Part shown: piece by piece, positions 57,789 through 64,000 of the stretch
How positions within the stretch are numbered: position 1 is the stretch's first letter
Layout: the number at the start of each line of letters is the position of its first letter
NCBI GenBank assembly: GCA_018380885.1
Contig: JAGZSY010000003.1
Coordinates: forward strand, 186,001-250,000
Direction: 5' to 3'
Origin: Enterocloster asparagiformis
GTDB lineage: Bacteria > Bacillota > Clostridia > Lachnospirales > Lachnospiraceae
DNA: 64,000 nucleotides
Made by a program: the position numbers and the translations under genes
The notes under the pieces: generated by a model
Told to the model about the DNA's origin: nothing
The model's input: the letters and a program-made list of their open reading frames with translations, nothing else
Database searches by the model: none

Positions 57789-58973
57789 ATGTCAAAAGGA
57801 AAATTTGGGATTCACGGCGGGCAGTTCATCCCGGAAACGCTGATGAGCGCCGTGGCCGAGCTGGAAGCGGCATATGAGCACTATAAAAATGATCCGCAGT
57901 TTGTGGCGGAGCTGGATCAGCTTCTGAGAGAATACTGCGGCCGCCCGTCACGCCTGTATTACGCAGAGAAGATGACAAAGGACCTGGGCGGAGCCAAAAT
58001 CTACCTCAAGCGCGAGGACTTGAACCACACCGGCTCCCACAAGATCAACAACGCCATGGGCCAGGTGCTGCTGGCGAAAAAGATGGGCAAGACCCGGGTG
58101 ATCGCGGAGACGGGAGCGGGACAGCACGGTGTGGCGACGGCCACCGCAGCGGCCCTTCTGGGCCTGGAGTGCGAGGTTTTCATGGGCAAGGAGGACACGG
58201 ACCGCCAGGCTTTAAACGTGTTCCGCATGGAGCTTTTGGGCGCCAAGGTGCACCCGGTGACCAGCGGCACCCAGACCTTAAAGGACGCGGTGAACGAGAC
58301 GCTGCGGGAGTGGACCAGCCGGATCGCGGACACCCACTACGTGATCGGCTCCGTCATGGGCCCCCACCCCTTCCCGGTGATGGTGCGGGATTTCCAGAGC
58401 GTGATCAGCCGGGAGATCAAGGAGCAGCTGCGCGAAAAGGAGGGGCGGCTGCCGGACATGGTGATCGCCTGCGTGGGCGGCGGCAGCAACGCCATGGGCG
58501 CGTTCTACGAATTTATCCAGGATGAGACGGTGCAGCTGGTGGGCTGCGAGGCGGCCGGGCGCGGCGTGAATACGGACCGCACGGCGGCGACCATCGCCAC
58601 GGGCAGCGAGGGCATTTTCCACGGAATGAAGTCCTACTTCTGCCAGGATGAGTACGGGCAGATTGCGCCGGTGTACTCCATCTCCGCCGGCCTGGACTAC
58701 CCGGGCATCGGGCCGGAGCACGCCTATCTCCACGATATCGGCCGGGCAAAGTACGTGCCGGTGACCGACGACGAGGCGGTGGACTCCTTTGAGTATCTCT
58801 CCAGGATGGAGGGCATCATCCCGGCGGTGGAGAGCGCCCATGCGGTTTCCTACGCCCGCAGGATCGCCCCGTCCATGGGAAAGGATCAGATTATTGTGGT
58901 GAACCTCTCGGGAAGAGGGGACAAGGACGTGGCGGCCATCGCCAGATACAGGGGGGTTGAGATTTATGAATAG
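57789..58973 (+). CDS. trpB: Tryptophan synthase beta subunit
   Basis: This 394-residue PLP enzyme joins indole and serine. The PLP lysine lies in [10 protein letters not shown] near residue 85, the G-G-G-S-N-A phosphate loop near 231, and E-T-G-A-G-Q-H-G near 107. It starts [12 protein letters not shown]. It overlaps trpA by eight bases, the usual coupling. An AAAGGAG site precedes it. Confidence 0.97.
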   Translation: MSKGKFGIHGGQFIPETLMSAVAELEAAYEHYKNDPQFVAELDQLLREYCGRPSRLYYAEKMTKDLGGAKIYLKREDLNHTGSHKINNAMGQVLLAKKMGKTRVIAETGAGQHGVATATAAALLGLECEVFMGKEDTDRQALNVFRMELLGAKVHPVTSGTQTLKDAVNETLREWTSRIADTHYVIGSVMGPHPFPVMVRDFQSVISREIKEQLREKEGRLPDMVIACVGGGSNAMGAFYEFIQDETVQLVGCEAAGRGVNTDRTAATIATGSEGIFHGMKSYFCQDEYGQIAPVYSISAGLDYPGIGPEHAYLHDIGRAKYVPVTDDEAVDSFEYLSRMEGIIPAVESAHAVSYARRIAPSMGKDQIIVVNLSGRGDKDVAAIARYRGVEIYE

Positions 58974-59742
58974 AGTGCAGGCAGTATTTGCAAAAAAAGC
59001 GTTTATCCCGTTTGTGACGGCGGGCGATCCGAATCTGGACGCGACGGAGCGGCTGATTGTGGCCATGGCGGAGGCGGGGGCCGACCTCATCGAAATCGGA
59101 ATCCCCTTCTCAGACCCGGTGGCCGAGGGCATTGTAATTCAGGAGGCCGACATGCGCGCCCTTGCGGCGGGAACCACCACGGACAAGATTTTTGAGATGG
59201 TAAAGCGCGTGCGGACAAAGACCGATGTGCCGCTGGCCTTCATGACCTACATCAACCCGGTATTTGTGTACGGCACGGACCGGTTTGTGAAAAAGGCGGT
59301 GGAAATCGGCGTGGACGCGCTGATCGTGCCGGATATGCCCTTTGAGGAGCGGGAAGAGCTGCTGCCCGCCTGCCGGGCCCACGGCATGACGCTGATCTAC
59401 CTGGTGGCCCCCACCTCCAGCGAGCGCGTGCAGGCCATTGCCCGGGAGACGGAAGGCTTTGTGTACTGCGTTTCCTCCCTGGGCGTGACCGGCGTGAGAA
59501 GCGAGATCACCACCGATGTGGGGGGCATGGTGAAAATGGTCAAGCAGGCGAAGGACGTGCCCTGCGCGGTGGGCTTTGGCATCTCCACGCCGGAGCAGGC
59601 CCGGCGCATGGCCGCTGTGGCGGACGGCGTGATCGTGGGCAGCGCCATTGTGAAGCTGGTGGCGAAGTACGGGGCGGACTGCGTGGAGCCGGTGAGCCGG
59701 TATGTGGCGGAGATGAAGGCCGCCGTGACGGAGGCGCAGTAG
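58966..59742 (+). CDS. trpA: Tryptophan synthase alpha subunit
   Basis: This 258-residue TIM barrel cleaves indole-3-glycerol phosphate. The catalytic Glu is in [11 protein letters not shown] near residue 47, and the Asp is in the segment near residue 58. G-V-T-G-V-R and G-F-G-I-S-T-P bind phosphate. I use the ATG at 58966 inside the end of trpB after AGGGGGG. It ends the operon. Confidence 0.96.
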   Translation: MNRVQAVFAKKAFIPFVTAGDPNLDATERLIVAMAEAGADLIEIGIPFSDPVAEGIVIQEADMRALAAGTTTDKIFEMVKRVRTKTDVPLAFMTYINPVFVYGTDRFVKKAVEIGVDALIVPDMPFEEREELLPACRAHGMTLIYLVAPTSSERVQAIARETEGFVYCVSSLGVTGVRSEITTDVGGMVKMVKQAKDVPCAVGFGISTPEQARRMAAVADGVIVGSAIVKLVAKYGADCVEPVSRYVAEMKAAVTEAQ

Positions 59743-59755
59743 CGTGTTTTCAGAT

Positions 59756-59795
59756 AAAAATGGTGTTCGTGACCTGGTCCGGACACCATTTTTTT
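59756..59795 (+). terminator. Intrinsic terminator of the trp operon
   Basis: AAAAATGGTGT and ACACCATTTTT pair around a 16-base loop with GTCC/GGAC contacts and continue into a seven-T run. Confidence 0.9.
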
Positions 59796-59857
59796 GTTGG
59801 ATGCAATGGGCCTTTTATTTCCCGGGAGCTTCCATTAAAATAAAATGAGAGAAAAAA

Positions 59858-59887
59858 TGAACCATTTGCGCGTTCAGCGCCTCTATA
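59858..59887 (+). promoter_or_regulatory. Possible ECF-type promoter of the sigma factor gene
   Basis: TGAACC (59858-59863) and TCTATA (59882-59887) are 18 bases apart. TGAAC-type -35 boxes are common for ECF sigma factors that autoregulate. No better sigma-A promoter is seen in the gap. Speculative. Confidence 0.3.
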
Positions 59888-59962
59888 TAGCAGGTGCACC
59901 GAAAACGGCGGCCCGGCACAGAGCCAATGCGCCGGGAGGCCGGACGGAAAGGAGGAATGGCT

Positions 59963-60535
59963 GTGAAGGAGAACGGCGGAGATGAACAACTGGTCCGCAG
60001 GATGATTGCGGACGACCGGGAGGCGTTTGACCTTCTGATGGAGCGGTACTATCCCAGGACTCTCCGCATGGCGTATCTGATTTCCGGAAGCTATGCAGAC
60101 AGCGAGGACATTGTACAGGAGACCTTTATCCAGGTCTATCTGAACCGCAGGCGAATCCGCGAGCCGCAGTATTTTGAGCGCTGGCTCTACAAAACCCTGA
60201 CCCGGGAGGCGTGGCGCGTATGCCGCAAAAGTAAACGAGAACAGCCGGTGGAGGAGGTCTTTGGGGAAAATACCCCGTCGGGAACCTCCGCGCTGGAGGA
60301 AGTGATGAAAAACGCCAGGGACAGGGAGTTGTACGAGGCCGTGGGGCGGCTTCCGGCCAAGCAGAGGACAGCGGTGGTCCTGTACTATTTCAACGGCATG
60401 ACCACCAGGGAGATCGCCTCGGTGATGGGCTGTCTGGAAGGAACGGTAAAATCAAGACTGTATACAGCGAGAACCCAATTAAAACAGGTGCTGGAAAGCG
60501 ACCGGCGGATGCTGGGAGAGGAGGCGGCCTTATGA
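59963..60535 (+). CDS. RNA polymerase sigma factor, ECF sigma-70 family
   Basis: This 190-residue sigma factor contains region 2 (about 10-80, with F-D-L-L-M-E-R-Y-Y-P and D-S-E-D-I-V-Q-E-T-F) and region 4 (about 125-180, with L-P-A-K-Q-R-T-A-V-V-L-Y-Y-F and G-C-L-E-G-T-V-K-S-R-L). I prefer the GTG at 59963, seven bases after AAGGAGG; the ATG at 59957 lies almost on the site. Its last codons overlap the next gene, whose product is a membrane-anchored partner. Confidence 0.92.
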   Translation: MKENGGDEQLVRRMIADDREAFDLLMERYYPRTLRMAYLISGSYADSEDIVQETFIQVYLNRRRIREPQYFERWLYKTLTREAWRVCRKSKREQPVEEVFGENTPSGTSALEEVMKNARDRELYEAVGRLPAKQRTAVVLYYFNGMTTREIASVMGCLEGTVKSRLYTARTQLKQVLESDRRMLGEEAAL

Positions 60536-61338
60536 GACAAGATTTACCCAAATGCAGAACAGGCGGGGAGGAAACGGACGAGCGCATTCGCCAGGCACTC
60601 ACCCGGCGGGCGGAAGCGGTCCAGGCGTCCCCGGAGGATTCCCGCAGGATGATCAGGGCTGTGCATCAGAAGATAGAGGAGGATAACAGAATGAGAAAAT
60701 GGAGTGCAAAAAAGATTGTGATTGTGGCGGCGGCCGTGTGTATGTTTGGCACTATCACGGCGGTGGCGGCGGGGAAGATCGCCGGCATTTCCGGGAGCAG
60801 CGACTGGAACGATGCGGTGTACCAATACAGCCAGGTTGCGGATGTGGAGAAAAAGATCGGATTTGAGGCAAAGATCCCCGAGACATTCGCCAACGGATAC
60901 GATTTTTCTTCGGCGCTTCCGGGAGACCAGGCATCCAGAGATGCGCAGGGGAACGTGGTGGAGAGCATAAACGATATGTCGGTGGGATACAAGAAAAGCG
61001 GCATGGCGGATATCACCCTGATTGTAGCTCCGGCAAGGCTAAGCGATATTCCGCCCAGCGGGGACAGCACCTTTGCCCACGGGGACGTTACGCTGTATTA
61101 CACGCTCACGGAAAACCTGTTCGTGCCGCCGGATTACCAGGTATCCGAGGAGGAGCAGGCGCTGGCGGATGCGGGAAAGCTCAATATCGGGTATGGCAGC
61201 GCTCAGGTGGAGCGGACAAAAAGCAACATGATCTACTGGGAGGACGGCGGCGTATGCTACACCATCATCTCCTTTGACAACACCATGACAGCCGAGGAAT
61301 TTGCCGGGATGGCCGGAGAAATCATCGATCTGAAGTAG
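60532..61338 (+). CDS. Membrane-anchored anti-sigma-type protein with DUF4367-like C-terminal domain
   Basis: This 268-residue protein has a charged N-terminal cytoplasmic part (about 1-58) and one membrane helix (about 63-83: I-V-I-V-A-A-A-V-C-M-F-G). The outside domain ends in I-Y-W-E-D-G-G-V-C-Y-T-I and F-A-G-M-A, as in DUF4367 proteins. Overlap with the sigma gene (ATGA) and this topology indicate that it holds the sigma factor at the membrane until a surface signal arrives. The signal is unknown. Confidence 0.8.
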   Translation: MRQDLPKCRTGGEETDERIRQALTRRAEAVQASPEDSRRMIRAVHQKIEEDNRMRKWSAKKIVIVAAAVCMFGTITAVAAGKIAGISGSSDWNDAVYQYSQVADVEKKIGFEAKIPETFANGYDFSSALPGDQASRDAQGNVVESINDMSVGYKKSGMADITLIVAPARLSDIPPSGDSTFAHGDVTLYYTLTENLFVPPDYQVSEEEQALADAGKLNIGYGSAQVERTKSNMIYWEDGGVCYTIISFDNTMTAEEFAGMAGEIIDLK

Positions 61339-61356
61339 AAAATGCTGCCCTCAATC

Positions 61357-61400
61357 AAACAGTGGCTTTCCCCGCCTGCGGGCCGGGAAGGCCACTGTTT
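61357..61400. terminator. Terminator between the anti-sigma-type and GATase-type genes
   Basis: AAACAGTGGC and GCCACTGTTT pair, with an inner CCC/GGG extension. The genes on either side converge, so it can serve both. The plus-strand tail is TTTAATTG; the minus-strand tail is TTTGATTGAGG. Confidence 0.75.
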
Positions 61401-61409
61401 AATTGTGCG

Positions 61410-62129
61410 TTATCCATTGATACAGGCATCCACAAAGCTGGCAAACAGGCGGCCCGCCGCCTCGTCCTTGTCAAAGAGGAACTCCGGGTGCCACTGTACC
61501 GCCACCAGATAGGGATAGCCGGACATCTCCGCCGCTTCGATCAGGCCATCCCTGGATCTGGCGGAGACGGTCAGGCCGGGAGCCAGAGCGCGCACGGCCT
61601 GGTGATGCATGCTGTTCACCGCGATCTGCGCCTTGCCGCCTGCGATCTGTGCCATGCGGGTGCCGGGCACGATGTCCACCATATGGCTGGCTGTGGTGTA
61701 GTAATACGGCTGGCGGTGGGCGATGGGGAAATCGGACTGGTACTGGCTGGGCAGATCCTGATAAATGGTGCCGCCGAGGAACACGTTGATCTCCTGGATG
61801 CCGCGGCAGATTCCCAGAATCGGTTTTCTGGCCTTCAGCGCCTGGTTGAACAGCATTTGCTCCATGGCGTCTCTGGCCGGGGACACGTTGCCGCAATTCA
61901 GATGGGTGTCCTCTCCGAACAGGAACGGGTGAAGGTCGGGGCCGCCGGAGAACAGGAAGCCGTCGCAGGTCTCCACATACTGGGCGATCTCCTCCTCGGA
62001 GCGTTCCAGGGGCAGCACGATGGGGAGCCCTCCGGCTGCTGCAACCGCGCGCAGATAGGTGGGGCGTACGCTGATGTCGTCATTCTCCGTGTTGTGTGAC
62101 GGCGTGACGGCGATAAGTGGTTTTTTCAT
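61410..62129 (-). CDS. Class I glutamine amidotransferase-like hydrolase (PuuD/peptidase C26 family)
   Basis: This 239-residue protein has the C26 layout. The nucleophile Cys is in G-I-C-R-G (about residue 110), and the His-Glu pair is in V-Q-W-H-P-E (about 215). S-G-G-P-D lies near residue 62. The family hydrolyses gamma-glutamyl amides such as gamma-glutamyl-GABA. No putrescine pathway genes are near, so the substrate is open. It has a CGGAGG site. Confidence 0.88.
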   Translation of the reverse strand: MKKPLIAVTPSHNTENDDISVRPTYLRAVAAAGGLPIVLPLERSEEEIAQYVETCDGFLFSGGPDLHPFLFGEDTHLNCGNVSPARDAMEQMLFNQALKARKPILGICRGIQEINVFLGGTIYQDLPSQYQSDFPIAHRQPYYYTTASHMVDIVPGTRMAQIAGGKAQIAVNSMHHQAVRALAPGLTVSARSRDGLIEAAEMSGYPYLVAVQWHPEFLFDKDEAAGRLFASFVDACING

Positions 62130-62189
62130 AATAGTCTCTACCTCCGATTGGATGAATACGGCCGCGGCCGCGGACCATTGCAGGCAATG

Positions 62190-62221
62190 AAAAGAGCCCC
62201 TTCCCTGAGGAAGAGGCCCTT
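62190..62221 (-). terminator. Terminator of the ferredoxin gene
   Basis: On the minus strand AAGGGCCTCTTCC pairs with GGAAGGGGCTCTT with two mismatches around TCAG, followed by TTC. It begins about ten bases after the ferredoxin stop. Confidence 0.7.
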
Positions 62222-62231
62222 ATGTAGCCTA

Positions 62232-62402
62232 TTAGCCCTCGCTGATTGCTCCGGTGGGGCAGGTTCCAGCGCAGGTACCGCAGTCGATGCAGGTATCAGC
62301 GTCGATTACGTACTGGCTATCGCCCTCGGAAATAGCGCCTACGGGACATTCTGCTGCACAGCTTCCGCAGCTAACACAAGAATCATTGATAACATATGCC
62401 AT
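62232..62402 (-). CDS. 2[4Fe-4S] ferredoxin, clostridial type
   Basis: This 56-residue ferredoxin has two perfect cluster motifs: Cys9-x2-Cys12-x2-Cys15-x3-Cys19-Pro and Cys38-x2-Cys41-x2-Cys44-x3-Cys48-Pro. Both binding loops are followed by G-A-I-S-E-G, showing the internal duplication. It is a low-potential electron carrier for enzymes such as pyruvate:ferredoxin oxidoreductase and hydrogenase. The ATG at 62402 follows AAGGAGG, and a promoter lies at 62520-62492. It is too short for a gene list based on length. Confidence 0.95.
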   Translation of the reverse strand: MAYVINDSCVSCGSCAAECPVGAISEGDSQYVIDADTCIDCGTCAGTCPTGAISEG

Positions 62403-62491
62403 TGGTAATTACCTCCTTAATATTATGAGCATCTCCGGAAAATTTCTCACTGTAGTGGAGTCCGAACAGGCCCTTTGTACATTGTTCTTAT

Positions 62492-62520
62492 ATTTTATAC
62501 TATAATCTATAATTATTCAA
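62492..62520 (-). promoter_or_regulatory. Predicted promoter of the ferredoxin gene
   Basis: On the minus strand TTGAAT (62520-62515) and TAAAAT (62497-62492) are spaced by 17 bases in an AT-rich island. The start would be near 62485. Confidence 0.65.
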
Positions 62521-62549
62521 GAGGAAAATGCAGGGGACAATGTTTAAAA

Positions 62550-63299
62550 TTATGAGCAATTCCGGCTGTCCCGCATGCCCCTGAGAATGACTTGCCTGGC
62601 CGCGGCCGCCCGGTCGGGGGGTAGGGGTTCGGTGCCCTCTAACGGGTAGGTGATTCCCAGGGATTTGTACTTCGCCTTCCCCATATCGTGGTAGGGCAGC
62701 ACGTCCAGGGCCTTGATGTTTTTTAACGTTCCCAGGTACTGTCCCAGGCGGTAGAGATATGTCTCGCTGTCCGTGATTCCCGGGACCACCACGTGGCGGA
62801 TCCACACCGGGATGCGCTTCTGCTCCAGGTACCGGGCGAAGGCCAGAATATTCTCCTGGGGCTGGCCGCACAGCCTGACGTGCTCCTGCGGGTCAATGTG
62901 CTTGATGTCCAGCAGCACCAGGTCGGTGACTTCAGCCAGACGGTCGAATTTCTCCCGCACGCCGCCGGAATCCGGCCGGAAGGTGATACCCGAGGTGTCC
63001 AGGCAGGTGTGGATGCCCCGCTTTTTCGCGGCCTCAAACAGCTCGGTCACAAAGCCGATCTGCATTAACGGTTCCCCGCCGCTGACCGTGATTCCGCCCT
63101 TCCGGTAGAAGTGCCGGGCATTTTCGTACTGGCCTAAGAGCTGATCCACCGTCATGGGGGTTCCGCCTTTGGGGTCCCAGGTATCAGGGTTGTGGCAGTA
63201 CAGGCAGCGCATGGGACAGCCGCTCAGAAAGATCACCATGCGGATGCCGGGGCCGTCCACGGTGCCAAAACTTTCGATTGAATGAACGCGTCCGATCAT
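62550..63299 (-). CDS. pflA: Pyruvate formate-lyase activating enzyme
   Basis: This 249-residue radical SAM enzyme installs the glycyl radical in pyruvate formate-lyase. The cluster motif C-P-M-R-C-L-Y-C places Cys28, Cys32 and Cys35, and G-P-G-I-R precedes it. S-G-G-E-P near residue 75 binds SAM. The start at 63299 follows GAGGAGG; a slightly earlier in-frame start is possible. It lies downstream of both formate-lyase genes, 104 bases after the small radical-domain gene, with a hairpin between. Confidence 0.94.
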   Translation of the reverse strand: MIGRVHSIESFGTVDGPGIRMVIFLSGCPMRCLYCHNPDTWDPKGGTPMTVDQLLGQYENARHFYRKGGITVSGGEPLMQIGFVTELFEAAKKRGIHTCLDTSGITFRPDSGGVREKFDRLAEVTDLVLLDIKHIDPQEHVRLCGQPQENILAFARYLEQKRIPVWIRHVVVPGITDSETYLYRLGQYLGTLKNIKALDVLPYHDMGKAKYKSLGITYPLEGTEPLPPDRAAAARQVILRGMRDSRNCS

Positions 63300-63361
63300 A
63301 AAAACGCAGCCTCCTCTCACATTTGCCGGGCAGTGCCCGCGCCCTGTTGCAGTTTAACTTA

Positions 63362-63388
63362 AGTCCGGGGACATTGCGCCCCCGGACT
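63362..63388 (-). terminator. Hairpin between the glycyl-radical subunit gene and pflA
   Basis: AGTCCGGGG and CCCCGGACT form a perfect 9-bp stem with a nine-base loop. The minus-strand tail TAAGTTAAAC is poor in T, so it may be a partial terminator or a messenger-stability hairpin. Confidence 0.55.
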
Positions 63389-63403
63389 CAGAATAGGATT
63401 GAA

Positions 63404-63649
63404 TCAGATCGCGCCGTGGAAGGTTCTGGAAATCACCTCGTCCTGCTGATCCTTAGTCAGTTTGTTGAAGTTCACGGCATAGCCGGAAACGCGCACGGTC
63501 AGCTGGGGGTATTTCTCAGGGTGCGCTTGGGCGTCTAACAAGGTGTCCTTGCTGAACACGTTGACATTTAAGTGGTGGCCGCCCTCCTGGGCGTAGCCGT
63601 CCAGCAGCGTTACCAGGTTATCGATCTGTGAATCACTTGCTTTTACCAT
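63404..63649 (-). CDS. Separate glycyl-radical domain of pyruvate formate-lyase (GrcA-like)
   Basis: This 81-residue protein corresponds to the C-terminal glycyl-radical domain of PflB. It has [15 protein letters not shown] and the radical loop [11 protein letters not shown] with Gly56, and ends V-I-S-R-T-F-H like full-length enzymes. It has its own ATG and an AGAGAGGA site, 99 bases after the stop of the large subunit, so it is a real gene rather than the tail of a fused one. E. coli GrcA (YfiD) is a comparable spare radical domain, but here the large subunit appears to lack its own. Confidence 0.88.
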   Translation of the reverse strand: MVKASDSQIDNLVTLLDGYAQEGGHHLNVNVFSKDTLLDAQAHPEKYPQLTVRVSGYAVNFNKLTKDQQDEVISRTFHGAI

Positions 63650-63748
63650 ATTGAAGTCCTCTCTTTCTTGTAAAATCCATGGTTAAAGGGTCCGTTATCT
63701 AACAGGGGCCGGTTGGAGCCCGGCCCCGGGGCCGTTGGCAGGGAGATA

Positions 63749-64000
63749 TCAGGCGTCCTCGCTGTCCGTCTCCGCGTCCAGGCCGCCGAACAGGTTGCCG
63801 CCCACTCCGCAGGAAGCGCAGCCGTCCAGCTCCACCTCCAGGTCGCCCATGAATACCTGGTCGTCCTTCCCCAGGGCGCCCGGGATGATGGAAAAGGTGT
63901 TGGAGATGCCGTCCTGGGCATCCCGGAAGGGCAGCTTGGCCACGGAAGCCAGGGAAGCCACCGCGCCGTGGGTATCCCGGTGATGCATGGGGTTGGCGCC
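63749..64000 (-). CDS. pflB: Pyruvate formate-lyase large subunit, C-terminal end (partial)
   Basis: Only the last 83 residues are in the window; the gene runs off the right edge. [23 protein letters not shown] and [12 protein letters not shown] identify PflB just before its radical domain. Instead of continuing into that domain, the frame goes L-G-K-D-D-Q-V-F, then a Cys- and Gly-containing stretch ([10 protein letters not shown]) and an acidic end, and stops at 63749. Catalysis would need the separate radical protein encoded downstream. The two active-site cysteines lie outside the window. Confidence 0.85.
   Translation of the reverse strand, partial: GANPMHHRDTHGAVASLASVAKLPFRDAQDGISNTFSIIPGALGKDDQVFMGDLEVELDGCASCGVGGNLFGGLDAETDSEDA

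Noticed and set aside
1..64000. CRISPR arrays, tRNA or rRNA genes, insertion sequences, prophage or integrase genes
   Set aside because: I scanned both strands by eye and found no repeat-spacer pattern, no transposase or integrase motifs and no tRNA-like clover-leaf with a CCA end; subtle cases could be missed without a search tool.

Overview
The window looks like chromosomal DNA of a GC-rich member of the Clostridia, most probably Lachnospiraceae or a relative. This is inferred from gene content, not from a marker search. Supporting signs are strong AGGAGG-type ribosome sites, T-box and TPP riboswitch control, short intrinsic terminators, many PTS and PRD-regulator genes, a TAXI-TRAP transporter, an oleate hydratase, a pyruvate formate-lyase and a tiny holin-like type I toxin. 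I see no rRNA, tRNA, CRISPR array, insertion sequence, prophage or origin.

Layout. 1-2862 (+) is the 3' part of a catabolic operon with two MaoC-type hydratases, an RpiB-like isomerase, IolB and an Rpe-like epimerase. 2948-12788 holds a LysR regulator facing a large peptide ABC transporter operon that also encodes a RidA protein, an S9 peptidase and a TPR protein. 12903-19797 has a Crp/Fnr regulator and an operon of a DapA-type lyase, a CoA-disulfide-reductase-like flavoprotein, a PPC/DUF296 protein and a TAXI-TRAP transporter. 19898-20238 is a probable type I toxin-antitoxin module. 20328-25283 contains metG, traX-like, tatD and a DMT exporter.

25600-31094 is an ascorbate-type PTS with a PRD regulator and a split transketolase. 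31299-35258 carries an HD protein, rsmA, oleate hydratase and a zinc-ribbon protein. 35383-45224 (-) is a beta-glucoside PTS locus (two GH1 enzymes, ManA, EIIA/B/C, LicR-like regulator) behind an rpe-rpiB-rpiR unit. 45547-46408 is a TPP riboswitch with thiW. 46506-52503 is a LacI-controlled GH4 and sugar ABC locus. 52609-59742 is a T-box-controlled trp operon in which trpE is broken by a frameshift. 59963-61338 is an ECF sigma factor with its membrane partner. 61410-64000 (-) has a GATase-type hydrolase, a ferredoxin, PflA and a pyruvate formate-lyase whose glycyl-radical domain is a separate gene.

How it fits together. Most of the window serves uptake and fermentation of peptides, beta-glucosides, an ascorbate-like sugar acid and unidentified carboxylates, feeding the pentose phosphate pathway (rpe, rpiB, transketolase) and pyruvate formate-lyase. 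The most unusual points are the toxin-antisense pair, the split formate-lyase, the damaged trpE inside an otherwise intact and well-regulated trp operon, the divergent promoters that share one -35 box, and the matched LacI operators.
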